From the NCBI RefSeq assembly GCF_034190915.1, contig NW_026947506.1:29455248-29519247 (forward strand): DNA of 64,000 nucleotides, in the 5' to 3' direction. The DNA is from Cavia porcellus (lineage: Eukaryota > Chordata > Mammalia > Rodentia > Caviidae). Below, one piece after another: positions 33,507 through 44,780 of the stretch (the stretch's first letter is position 1; the number at the start of each line of letters is the position of its first letter). The position numbers and the translations under genes are program-made. Below the pieces are notes generated by a model that saw only the letters and a list, made by a program, of their open reading frames with translations, was not told the origin of the DNA and searched no databases.

Positions 33507-34990
33507 AGTTTGATCATTTTGTAGTAAGTGAAAATGGCCTTGATATATGCATGCCACTTGGCTTAGGGCTGTTAACCTGGGCACAAATGACAGGGGCACA
33601 GCAAGTTGAGCAATCCATACTGTCCTGTAGTAGAAGGGAAGTGACAGGGAGTGTCCAGAGTTGGCTGCAAATACTTCTTCTCAAGTTAATACTGAAATGA
33701 AATGTGTGCACTTGCTTCTCTAAAGTATGTGTCCAGTGTTTTTAATGGTGTCTTTGTTATCTTATAAAGGGGAACTGAAGAGACTTTTTGGTGTTATAGA
33801 TAGATTGCTCCATCCCAAATGCAGTCACATTTGCAGTAGCTCTAAGGACTCAAAGTCTGGAAGCAAAGCCAGTAAAAACTCTTCCATCCAGAGAGCAGAT
33901 TTGCGAATTAACTCAGATTTAAAAAGAGTACATACCTTATCACTGGTCACCTCCACAAGTGTATTTACTATACCTTCAATAGTGTGACTGTCCTGACACA
34001 CAGAAATCATGAGCAAATGGAGGAAAATCGATCAATCTACCCCAAAGTGTCTTAAACCATTTATTCTACTGCTACGGTAGATGATACCCATAGCCACAGA
34101 CATCCAACCAGTGCACTGACTGCTGCAAGACGTGATGAGTGACCTTTGACGGGGGATCTGTCTTAGCATATTGTACAATTCTTCTTCCTCATGTAAGTAA
34201 ATCAGGGATTCAGGGACTCAGCCAGGGGAGCTGAAACAGCCATTCAAGGGGACCAGTAACCAGTCAGTGACACCAGAGTCAGGGGGTAACACGGAGTGAC
34301 TGAGCATGAGTGTGGGCCACGGTTGACTCAGCTGGGACTCAGTCACTGTGTGAGGAAAAGTCTGACAAGTGCTGGAAACCAGCCAGCACTGCCAGAGGAA
34401 AGAGGCAGGCACTGCTAACAGATAGTAACACTCAGAGGCCATCAGTGTAGCTCCTGTGTGCAAGGTTGTTTCTTGATCTTTAGGACATTTTAGTGGAGTT
34501 GCTTTACAGATGAGCCCATAGGGCCTCAGAGCTGTCAGGGCTCTGTCCTGGCATCCCCTAGGATAGGGCAAGGCTGACAATTAGATTTCTGTCTGCCTGA
34601 CCCATTGATGCAATCAAGCAGAAGCCAGAATGCCCTGATGGCATCATTTATCTAAGGGATGACACTGGGGAGGGGTCATCTTATATTTGAATCAAATGAA
34701 GGAAGACATGAAGGACAGGAAAGATTTGGCTAAGAATAAAATCACTGGGCATGTGACAAGGAGAGAGTAAGACAGAAACCCTGCAGTTAGAGAATTTGAA
34801 TTCCAAAAGTGATTGCAAGAAGAGTCTCAAAAATTACCAACAAAGGAAATCATCTAGCCCTACTCATGCCAGCCTTTCTCAGGTTTGATGTATCCTGGAA
34901 TCCTGGGAAGGACCAAGTCTCCGTGGGAGGGGACCAGGACCCAGGGCCCAGGGTGAAAAGGGGAAGAGAAAACAGGTTGTTAGTTAAGCC
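33507..34990. other. Intergenic, one exon-like segment, otherwise nothing
   Basis: No repeat recognised with confidence. On the minus strand 33992-33936 reads as a 19-codon segment DSHTIEGIVNTLVEVTSDK bounded by an AG acceptor (gtgtcag) and a GTATGT donor. It belongs to no family I know and has no visible partner exon. Frames at 33727, 34218 and 34809 show no domain. Confidence 0.35.
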
Positions 34991-34997
34991 CAGTTAA

Positions 34998-35185
34998 AGT
35001 TGGGTGTGGTGGCATATTCCTGTGATTCCAGATCTCTGGGAGGCTGAGGCAAGAGAATTGAAAATTTGAGCCTAGCCTGGGCAACTTAGTGACTTAGAAA
35101 GACGCTGTCTCTTAATTGTAAAACTCTTTAAAAGGCTGGAGGGTGTAAAGAGTAGGGCCTGCAGATTCCTTGAGTCCCACAACTG
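34998..35185 (+). mobile_element. B1-dID composite SINE
   Basis: gttgggtgtggtggcatatt, gggaggctgaggcaagagaa, gcctgggcaacttagtgact and gacgctgtctc form the B1 part. A degraded ID-like tail (aaggctggagggtgtaaaga) follows. Confidence 0.78.
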
Positions 35186-35199
35186 ACTATTCTCAGCAG

Positions 35200-36270
35200 A
35201 TTACCAGGAAAGCCAAGGTTCATACTCCTTTGGAGGAAGTACAGCTTCTGCGGCCCAGTATAAGGAGATAGGAACCCCAGCTAGACCCATGCATGAGCAG
35301 AGGTCCCCCATGTGCCTTTAAAGCAAGTTTTCTGTTGACTTCCACTCATCCGATGGACTTTCACATGGTCTGGAGGACACCAGAGTCTATCTGCAGTAAT
35401 TCTGCTGCAGGAGGTAGCCATAGGCCTGAGCGAGGCTCCCCAGGGTACCAGCCATTCCTGGCAGGAAGATGAAGAAGCAGCCTGCTGTGTGGACAGCGCT
35501 TGGGTAGAACCTGTAGGCAAGGGATCCATGTCACCTGCTGGGTGAGACTTCTCACTACATTCCCCAGATAGATAAAACCCTCAGAAAGTAACACAAACCA
35601 GCACTACCTGCACTGGGATATGAGCTGCATGGAAATGCCTTCTGTTTTCTGAAACTAAAGAGCATTTTCAAGGATTTTGCTTTAGAGCACAATGGGAATG
35701 ACAGCTGGGCAGAAAGCAATGTCAAGGAGGCTTGTCTGGTTATATGCATGGTGCTTTCTGTAGTCAAAGACTTGGAGACAGACAGGCAGCAAACCACCCT
35801 GGAATGATGTCTTGATGTAATGAGTGGGTGTGTGTCCTTGTACCCTAAGCGCTCCTCCTCCTCCTCCTACAGTAGCCTGACAACCCGTTCACTCAGGGTC
35901 TCCAGCTCAGTTTCTCCCTTCTGCTCAATAGCATAGCAAAACACCTGCCCTCCCACCCATCCCCACACACACACCTTCCCTACACATCTTTGCAGGGAGC
36001 AGGCTCAGTGCTTCCTCTCCTGCTGCCCCAGAGTGCTGGCATCCTGACATGTCAGCCTCTCGGGTATAACAGGACTATGTCTGCGTGACCGTCCCTGAGA
36101 TGTGCCATGTACTTTAATCACATATATTTAATAAGATAGAAAAATGCTAATCCTTAGGCCGAGAATCTGAGAATCAATTTTAAAGTACTTTCTTGCTGTG
36201 TGCCAGAAACTGTACAAGAATTCAGAAGGCAAGAAAAATTTTCTGTCCCCACAAAAACTTTAAAGAAGAA
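35200..36270. other. Intergenic, no gene seen
   Basis: No domain in any frame. A ctcctc triplet run lies at about 35851-35870. Confidence 0.45.
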
Positions 36271-36277
36271 ACAGACA

Positions 36278-36425
36278 TTGCATTAGTCAGCTTACCATTG
36301 CTGCAACAAAATACCTGAGATAATCAGCTTATAAAGTGGAAGTGTTTATTTTGGCTCACAGGTTTGGAGCCCTGGTCAACACGTGGGCTTTGGAGAATAG
36401 TTAAGATTTAAACTATAGCAGCAGA
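36278..36425 (+). mobile_element. URR1-like fragment (5' part)
   Basis: cattagtcagcttaccattg then ctgcaacaaaatacctgaga and gtttattttggctcacaggt match the start of the copies at 21.49 and 29.77 kb. Confidence 0.6.
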
Positions 36426-36859
36426 CATATAAAATAATAATTATACTGAGTAGCACAGGCAACAATGGCAGTAATATTAAGATATGCTTCCAGAGAGTGA
36501 GCATTAAAATGTTATAGTGTGTCAATGTGACTCATGGGAAAACGAAGCCACCAATATGCAAAGGACTCCCAACTGTATTAATAGAAAACACTTACCTAAA
36601 AAATCTGTCACTGCTTCTTCTCTTGAAAACAGAAGTTAGAGTTCCAAAGCATCCAGAATATCTATTATCCAGCATTTTAAAAAGCTTTGCCAAAGAGGGA
36701 GAGTTAGGGAGAAATCAGTTGTCTACAAAAGAGTTATTAGATATCAAGCAATGTTGAGACTTCTGCTGCTGGCCAAGATGAAGAAGCCTCCTCCACACCA
36801 GCCCATTTCTCTTATTGCTTATAGCTAAAAACAGAATTTTTAAAATCAGATCATAAAAA

Positions 36860-37020
36860 ATAGGGAGATTGTTTATAAATGGAAAGAGGACCAAGAGATG
36901 GAGGGAATGATAGAGAGGGGAGAAGAGGACATAAAATGAATTAGGATATGCTATGGACATGTATTAACTCTCCATGATGGTTGTAATCATGTACTGCAAA
37001 CATGCTAATAAAAGTTTTAA
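36860..37020 (+). mobile_element. L1 3'-end fragment
   Basis: ggaaagaggaccaagagatg then gagggaatgatagag, atgtattaactctccatgat and gtactgcaaacatgctaata followed by aaagtttt parallel 24000-24175. Confidence 0.55.
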
Positions 37021-37249
37021 GAATTAGGTTTCTATTCCTCCCCCCCCCAAAAAAAAACAGCTATTAGGCACTCTGAAATTAACCCATAGAAGGAAGTTTG
37101 AGGAGAAAGTTAAAAATTTTGTAAAGAAAATCTAACATTGGGGTGAGTATTCTGAATTACTTTTTGTCTGTTAACTCACAGCTTCTGTGCAGTAGGTGCA
37201 GGCATTGAAGCCCTGGATGAAGCCACTTTTGTCTTCCTGGGCAGGAAAA

Positions 37250-37375
37250 GAACCCTTGGGAGCTAAGCCCCTCCTAAAGATGCCACAGCCTCCTGAAGTG
37301 TCACTGGCTGGGGACCACACCTTCAATGAGTGAGATTTGAGGTCACACAAGACCCAAACTATAACACATAACAAT
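37250..37375 (+). mobile_element. URR1-like fragment (3' part)
   Basis: cctcctaaagatgccacagc, ctggggaccacaccttcaat then gagtgagatttgagg and acccaaactataacac resemble the 3' end of URR1-like elements. It may belong with 36278-36425, split by the L1 3'-end fragment. Confidence 0.5.
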
Positions 37376-37377
37376 AT

Positions 37378-37590
37378 CATTCATGAACATGACGAGAAAT
37401 TCTTAGCAAAATGTCATCAAATTCATTCTGAAAATATGTACAAAGAGTCAGATATGCAGTTTGTCTTAGGAAGGAATGCAAGGCTGGTTCAACATCTGGA
37501 AACCAATGATGTAACTCATCATATTAATAGGTTAAGGAAGGCAAAACACAATATATTGACAGATACACCATTAGATAGAGATTAGATAGA
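37378..37590 (+). mobile_element. Ancient L1 ORF2 fragment
   Basis: ttcttagcaaaatgtcatca, aggaatgcaaggctggttca and atgtaactcatcatattaat then aggttaagga correspond to the reverse-transcriptase segment around the [11 protein letters not shown] motif on the plus strand, without an open frame. Confidence 0.65.
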
Positions 37591-37614
37591 GATAGATAGG
37601 GAACACCATTGAAA

Positions 37615-38190
37615 AGCTTACTATGGGCTGCATCCCCTCCAGGGAGAGAACCACCAGTGTCTCCTGAGATCTGTGCAATATTGGAACTTAGGACACTGGG
37701 AAACCAAGCAATCAGCCTGCCTCCCTGTTAAGCAATAGTGAGCCTATTGGTGCACAGGCTTAGAATCAAACATCCCACTTTCCCTGCCCCCTTTAGCAAA
37801 TGGGAATCAGAGATCTGAGCATCTCTTGGGAGCTTGACCATATGCAATATAACAAATAAGGGGGATTTCCTTCTACCATTTTTTTTGAAGGCAAGTATTT
37901 TTACTACTATTTTGCTTTATTCTGATTAATGATACTGTTCTATTCAATATTCTATTTTGATAAGTTCTATAATGTTCTGTACTTCATTTTATTTTGCTAT
38001 ACGTGATTGAAAGAACAACTATTGTGATGATAATGAGATATCCTGTGATACCTATTGCTGTTATCCCGGTAACCTGCTGTGAAGTTCTGTACCAATTTCA
38101 CTACACTGTCTCAATTGGCTTTTGGTTCTGTCCTGTTCTGTTGTATTTTACTACCTTCAAAATAATTTTTAAAAAAATAGAAAAAAGAAA
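37615..38190 (+). repeat. Composite interspersed repeat, copy A
   Basis: About 575 bp closely related to 41890-42445. The front half is GC-richer (cctgagatctgtgcaatatt, ggaacttaggacactgggaa, gagatctgagcatctcttgg, gaccatatgcaatataacaa). The back half is T/G-rich (gataagttctataatgttct, aatgagatatcctgtgatac, tgctgtgaagttctgtacca) and ends ctaccttcaaaataattttt plus an A-rich tail. The tail and 3' half resemble the 3'UTR of the HAL1-like element at 9.4-9.97 kb. No coding frame. Confidence 0.7.
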
Positions 38191-38199
38191 ATCTTACCA

Positions 38200-39420
38200 T
38201 GGTAAGAAAACTGGTAATGGAAGGAAACTTTCTTAATTGATAAAAGCCATCTAGAAAGAAGTGTACAATTAACCTCATGTGAGGTGTTACTGCATTCTGA
38301 CCTGGAACCACAATCTCCCAAATGAGTGTACAGTGAAGGCTTAAATAAATGAGACAATTGGTATGATTCTAGGGCTCCAGGAGGATCAAAACCCTTTAGC
38401 TGAGCTCGAGACTGTGAGGACTAAGACAAAGAGCTTCTCTAAGCTGTCTATATTAATTCCATCTCCAAACAAAGAGGGGGATACTGAAGAAAACATGGAA
38501 CTGAGCAGGACTTTGGAAGTCACTTCAAAGACTTCTCCAAATAGTAAATTATGCCAGTTTAGAACTGTCTTATCTCCATGATGACACTTACGGTGAGAGT
38601 GAGATAGCCAGAATGAGATGCCTGCAGCTGCAGTCTTTATCTACTTAATTGGGGTTGGAGCCAGGTGCCCTCAGCTGAGGCCTTATCTTGCCCTTTGAGG
38701 TATTTCTGGCCTCACAGGCCACTACAGGCCTCAGCCAGGACCAGTGATTCATAGAGGTTCACTTACTATGAATCAGTTTCCATCACCAGACAAGGGGCCG
38801 AGGCCTAGGACAGACTCACAGATACACATAGAAAGTCAGCTAGTTAATTTTAAATGCTACTCAGATCTGCTTCATAGTGGTCTCCAGCAAGGTGTGATTG
38901 ACAAATACAGTGAATGTTTAAAGTTTTTAAAACCTGTATTAAAATAAAAGACACATTGTCATGAAGAATCCCCAAAATACTCCTTTTTGCTTCAAAAATA
39001 CTTAGTCCATCACTCTTACCACTTTCTGAAGTAGTGCTGGAATCCTCTTTCCTGAGTGTCTTTAGTTGTCCTGTTATGGCTGCCCTGACGTCCTGATCAA
39101 CTCCAAACACTTACCTTTTATGGCCATTCTGACTTTGAGGAGGAGTCAGAAGTCCCACAGTGCCAAATCTGATGAATAAAGTGGCTAACATGCCATAATC
39201 TTTGTATTTGACAGAAAGGGCCCAAGTATTTTGAATCAATTCAGAACATCAAGGCAACCACAAAAAGAAGCTCACAAAAAAGGACTTTCAGTCCTGCTTC
39301 AGAAAGTGGCTAAGTGTGTCTGAAGTGGGAGGGAACATTTGAGCGGGATTCATGGCAATATGTTTTTCCTGTAATACATTTGATTTACTTAAATATCTAT
39401 TGATATTTATCACACCTTGT
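38200..39420. other. Intergenic, no gene seen
   Basis: Frames at 38363-38581, 38744-38947 and 39110-38850 (minus) have no recognisable domain or splice context. Confidence 0.4.
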
Positions 39421-39564
39421 ATATAAAATTCAGGCAAGATTTATTCCAGAAATAGAAGCATGGTTCAACATAGAAAATATGACTCTAATCACATTGTTAT
39501 ATAAAAATAGAAAATAATTAAAATCAATACAGTATATGTTAAAGGAGTATGGTGGGTGGCCTAC

Positions 39565-39640
39565 TGGAATCAGACTCCAGAACTTGCATTTGCCAGGCAG
39601 ATCATTGTACCACTAAGCTTATATCCCCAACCCTAAAGGA
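39565..39640 (-). mobile_element. Degraded tRNA-derived SINE (ID-like)
   Basis: On the minus strand ggttggggatataagcttag then tggtacaatgatctgcctgg and ctggagtctgattccagtag resemble the A and B boxes of an ID element. Inserted in the ancient L1. Confidence 0.6.
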
Positions 39641-39807
39641 GCAGTTAGTATAAGTTCATTAACATTAGGTTAATAGAAATTCTTAATTCAGGCATAGATC
39701 GATATTCTATCTACATAACAAAGAGTGTTCATCTGAAACCAACAGCCAGTGAAAACCACACATGAAGATAAAACACTAGAAACATGATTACATCAGTCAA
39801 GAAAAAA

Positions 39808-39890
39808 AAGTGTACCTCAGCGGTGCAGCACCTGCCTGGCAAGTCCAGTGCCCTGAGTTCAATTCCTAGCACTGAAATAGAAAAGGAAAA
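39808..39890 (+). mobile_element. Degraded ID SINE
   Basis: gtgtacctcagcggtgcagc then acctgcctggcaag and ctgagttcaattcctagcac followed by an A-rich tail. Confidence 0.7.
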
Positions 39891-41300
39891 GAAAAAAATG
39901 CTATTTTGCTTTTACAGTGGTATCCTAGAAATGTTACTCAGCATTGTAAAAATCATATTTTAAAGCATAATTACTAACAAGGAAGAGATAAAAATAACTT
40001 TTTGCAAATAATGCATCAATCCAACTAGAAAACAGAAAGCACCAAAATAAAAATTTATAAAAACTAAATCCTGTATGTTCAGTGAAATGCAGAATGCCAA
40101 AGACATAGAGCAATCAATAGTTTTTGTGGACTAAAGTAGGTATATTTCAAGTTCAAAACTGTATTTATAAAAACAAGCCATGTCCTGCCTCAAAACTCTC
40201 GAGTACAGCATTTTTCTAACATAAATGTAATCTGAACCACACAGGTAATTCTTAAAAAGTCTAGCTGCCACATTGAAAAAACATAAATCAAAAATATTTT
40301 ATTTAATCCAGCAATTCCAATAATCTTTAATATTTAATTACCATTTTAAAACTACTAAGAATTCTTTTCATTCTTTTTGTATATACTGTATCTTCAAAAT
40401 TCCCGTTTGCTTGTTTTGTGGGGAGATGAAACTTGGAATTTTGTTTTGGTTTTGTTTTCCACCTAATGCACATCTCAATGTGGAAGACATTTCAGGTCTT
40501 TTCTAGGCACCTGTTGCCAGTACACACAGTGTGGGACAAGACTGCTCTCCTAGACCAAGGTGTGACCCAAGCAAGTACGACAGGACTGACAAACATAAGC
40601 ATGGGAAAATGCCTTAGAACACAAGGTGAGATTTCAGTAAAAGGACAAGAAAAAAAAATTGCGATTCTATAAAAACAAATATTCCCCTCCAAATGATTAT
40701 ATACCTGTAACATAAGTCAATCAAAATTCCTTTAATATATTTTGGAAAACTTTACAAAATGTTTCCAAAGATTAGAAACATAAAGAACAAAGACTATCAA
40801 AAAATTTGAAACTTTTCTTGAAAAAAGACAAAGATTTAACATCTCAGATGTTTCAGTAGCACAAAATATTTACATACGCTATCAGCATGTGAACTATAAT
40901 ACTGGCAACTCAGGAAAGAAACCATAAGAACTAGCATAGATAATAATTTGGTATACGACAAAGAGTAAATAAGTAGAAAATAAATACACTAGTAAGTATA
41001 TAATATTGACATCATTTGTAAAAAATATAAAATGAAATGCCCATTTTATATCTTATACCAAAAGAACTCTTCATGAGTCACCAACTTAAATGAAAAATTA
41101 GAAACCAATAAAGTAACAGAAAATCCATATTTGAATGCCTAAATAATTTTGGAGTGGGAAAGTCTTTCTAGGATAGAAATTGTTAAAAAGAGAGAAAATA
41201 ATTTGATAAGATCTTCTGTTTATCAAAAACACAGAGCTAATTTTCCAACTAGTAAAAATGATTCCAAAACTAGGAACAATAAATACCAATGATACATATG

Positions 41301-41889
41301 AAGTTATTATAAGGTTAATAGGAGAAGAAGAGCAATCCCAAAGAAAAGGAAAGGTAAGCTAAGGAAACAAAGGGGCCAATTCCCAGAAGGCAAAGCTAAC
41401 TTTCTCCATGCTTTATGTTGGCAAAGAGGAGAAGACGGTGATCACGTTCCACAAGGGTGCAAAGAAACGGGCAGTGGGTGCAGATGCCTTTCCTGGGGGG
41501 AAGCTGGCCGTGGTGACCTAGCTGGAAATCAGGGGACCTCTGCATTTACTGCCTACCTCCGCTCGGTGACGCACAGAGACACAAAGTACCATGGAGATAG
41601 CCGAGAGGCGGGAAGGAGGAGAAACAGCAGTTACTACAGGTGCATGCTGTGAGTTTGGGACGATGCAGATGCTCTGGACGTGGACAGAGGCGGTGGATGT
41701 GGGACACTGTGAGTGCACTTAATACCACTGCATGGCACACTTCATAACGGTAAAAGCAGTCAATGGTGTGACATGCATAGCCCGCCACTATTTTTAAAAA
41801 TTTCATTACAGGACTATAAACTTCATTAAATCATTCTCCTACTATTGAATATGTTTTTTCTAAAATTTTTAATGTTAAAAACAGTGCTG
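41301..41889. other. No gene seen
   Basis: A CpG-containing patch at 41400-41720 carries short frames on both strands (41546-41806 minus, 41518-41718 minus) without family resemblance. Possibly an old repeat. Confidence 0.4.
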
Positions 41890-42445
41890 ATGAGCTGTGG
41901 CTTGGTCAAGCAGCGGGCACTCTAAACCAGCCAGCGTTTCCTGAGATCCACCTCATGGTGGAACTTAGGGTGCTGGGAAAGAAAGCAACCTGCCGGCATC
42001 CCTGGTAAGCAGCCCTGAGCCTACAGGAGCGCCGGCTGAGAAACATCCCATGCCCCTCCACCCCAGTTAGCAAAGGGAGCCAGAGGTCTGAGCATCTCTG
42101 GGGAGGTCGACCATATGCAATATAGCAAATAGGGGGATTTCCTTCTACTATCTCTTTGAAGGCAAATATTTTTACCACTGTCTTGCTTTGTTCTGAATAA
42201 TTGTATCGCTCTATTCAATATTCTGTTTTGATAAGTTCTATAATGTTCTGTATTTGGTTTGATTTTGCTGCACCTGATTGAATGGAAAACTACTGTGAAG
42301 ATAACGAGATATACTATAGGTACCTACTACTGTTATGCCGGTACCCTGCTGTGAAGTTCTGTACCAGTTTCACTCATTGTCTCAGTTGGCTTTGTTCTGT
42401 CTTGTTCTGTTGTATTTTACTACCTTCAAAATAATTTTTAAAAAA
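41890..42445 (+). repeat. Composite interspersed repeat, copy B
   Basis: Parallel to copy A (37615-38190): cctgagatccacctcatggt, ggaacttagggtgctgggaa, gaggtctgagcatctctggg, gaccatatgcaatatagcaa, gataagttctataatgttct, tgctgtgaagttctgtacca and ctaccttcaaaataattttt. Both copies are in the same orientation and both end in an A-rich tail, so they moved by retroposition. Confidence 0.72.
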
Positions 42446-42722
42446 TGAAAAAATAGTACTGACGAAAAGCAGTGCAGGGAAGAGCATGCTTTGACCCAGC
42501 ATGTTTACGTCTGGGTGTTCATCCTATGCTCTCAATAAAGAATATGTGTAAAGAAACACATTTTTATTCCGGCATTGTTTACTATAGCCAAAAGCTAAAT
42601 AACTGACATATGAGATTGGTCAAATAAGATATGGTACGTGAAGAAAAATCCAGCGGCCATAGCAAAGTGTAATGCAGATCTGTAACTAAAGGTGCATGGG
42701 AGGACGTAAATAACACGTGCAA
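42446..42722. other. No feature seen (possible old L1 3' part)
   Basis: The piece 42540-42720 (attccggcattgtttactat then agccaaaagc, and gcatgggaggacgtaaataa) is reminiscent of the C-terminal region of an ancient L1 ORF2. Too diverged to be sure. Confidence 0.35.
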
Positions 42723-42724
42723 CT

Positions 42725-43205
42725 CAGTGAACTTTATTTTATTTTTTATTTAAAAAAAGAGAAAATTCAGAGAAGAAAAAAAGCAAAGGGCATAAACAAT
42801 AATAGCAAACTCAAAACAATAACAATACAGGTCTTCAAAACAGAATGAAAGAAATTTAACAATGGTTGTTATATTGCATATTATTCTCTTTTTTTCAAAG
42901 GAAGAAGAAAAAATTAAACAAAATAAAAAAAGGAAAGAGGGGTAGAATAATACCAAATTTTAAAATATCATCATAGAATCACTAGTTGATACATTACTCA
43001 TTGTTATCTGAAAAAACAGTTGCCAAAGTCATAAAATCAAAGCATAAATAGTGGCTAGTCACTCAAACATTGACAGTGCAAACCTTCTGTTCAATGTTCC
43101 AACAGAAATTCAGTAATATGGTCACCTATCTTACACTCTATACATACCATTATACTCTTTAGAGCACTTTCCTCCCCTTTCGCTTTTACAGTATCTATCA
43201 ATGAA
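42725..43205 (-). mobile_element. 5'-truncated L1 (3'UTR only)
   Basis: Matches the 3'UTR of the 44.4-50.6 kb L1 in order: tttattttttatttaaaaaa, gttgccaaagtcataaaatc then aaagcataaatag, cactcaaacattgacagtgc, and tttagagcactttcctcccc. Only about 480 bp of the 3' end inserted. Confidence 0.8.
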
Positions 43206-43209
43206 CTTT

Positions 43210-43715
43210 AAAGGAGTGAATGTTCCATGCATGCCCAGCACAGCATCTGGAAAATGGGCACAGGGCTTGCCAATGGTTCTTTCTGAGCAAGTGGGATTTC
43301 ATCACTTTTTGTCTTTTTCTTGCCTGTCAGTATTTTCTGGGTTTTCTGCAGTGAGCATCAGCTCTCTGTAAAGAGAAAAAAATTAATGAGGGAAACATAA
43401 TTTTAAAAATGTTTTTTAAAACTTCTAGTTATCTTTCCTCTCTCAGAAGTAACCCTGCACCACTGTGGACTATACAAAATGACCCCTCACAGAAAGGAAA
43501 AGTAAATGCCCTGGCCTGCTGTCTATAGGTTATGTACTATGTGGGATGGCTGTGATTTTTCCCCAATCTAAATCAGAGGAAGTCACAGTATATTAAGACA
43601 TCTCTTTGGGCTTTGTAGTCTGCTACTTAGCTGGTCACAGAAGCTATACTTCCTCCTTTTGATATAAAGATGGAATTCCTTTTGCAAATAAGGAAGGTGC
43701 TGTTCCCAAAGAATA
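43210..43715. other. No gene seen
   Basis: Sequence between two L1-derived insertions without recognisable coding or repeat structure. Confidence 0.4.
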
Positions 43716-43720
43716 AGGCT

Positions 43721-43910
43721 AAACTGGGTGTCATGGCACATGTCTGTAATTGTGCCACCATAGGAGGCTGAGGCAGAAGGATCCCAATTGCAAGCAAACC
43801 CAGCCTGGGTTAGCCACTAAGCAAGTCCCTGTCTGAAATTTAAAAAGGGGGCTGTGGAAGGAGCTTAGTGCAGAGACACTAGGTTTAGTCTAAGTAGCAA
43901 TGGGAGAAAC
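43721..43910 (+). mobile_element. B1-dID composite SINE
   Basis: aaactgggtgtcatggcaca, gaggctgaggcagaaggatc, cagcctgggttagcc and aagtccctgtctgaaattta form the B1 part. An ID-like tail (ggggctgtggaaggagctta) follows. Confidence 0.82.
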
Positions 43911-44780
43911 ATGTTTTTAAAGAATAAGGCTATACATGAAGTATGTGAGACATGCAAATACGCGAACAGAATCTAGTAAAATTAACACAAGAAACCATAT
44001 TGTCTTTAAGAATATGGCTCCAAAGCCTATGGTGGCACAGAATGTATAGGCAAACAGACTCAATCTAAAAGGATTTTTGGAAGGCTGTCGCACATAATAA
44101 GTTACACATTCAGAACAATTCAATTTCCAGACAATTCAGCACAGTAACTGACTCCACACTAATTTAATTTCTTTAGGTCTCTAAAGATCAATTGATCTGA
44201 TTTGTCCCATCCCCAAAGGCTGTTTAGGAAAAACTCAGAGTTAAATACCTGGAAGTGAAATCCAGAACCTTGGCCAGTTTCACACCCCTTTGCTCATCTT
44301 GCAGACTTTCATGTAGAGCACTCCTTGATCCTCAGACCGTTAAAGTGACTTCACCTCACGTGTATGTGCTGAGTGCTCCTGGGTCAGGACACTTCTTTTC
44401 GTTATTTATTTAAAGAAAAGATAAAAAACAAAACAAAACACAAAAATGGTAGAAGTAATACAGAATTTCAAAGAAGAATATTAACACTAAGAATTTACTA
44501 GTTGGTAAGTTACATATTGTCATCTTAGAAATAGTTGCTTGTTACAAAATCAAAGCATAAAAAGTAGACACTCAAACACTGACAATGCAAACTATTCTGT
44601 TCAGTGATCTAATGGAAACTTAGTAATACAGTCATCTATCTTACACACTTAAACATCCATAGAGCTATATCCTTTAGAGCACTTTCCTTTCCTTTCCTTT
44701 TTATAATATCTATTATGTATTTTGGATCTTATTAGTCTTTCAGTTTTCATTACTTTTTATACTAGAGAGACAATGTGATA

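Larger units (their letters stand above)
39425..41300 (+). mobile_element. Ancient L1 ORF2 fragment, split by two IDs
   Basis: Plus-strand relic of L1 ORF2. It shows reverse-transcriptase parts at 39425-39560 and 39640-39800 (atctgaaaccaacagccagt), further parts at 39895-40060, and the later segment at 40700-41290 (tacgacaaagagtaaataag, gaaccaataaagtaacagaa). Highly diverged, no frame. Confidence 0.6.
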
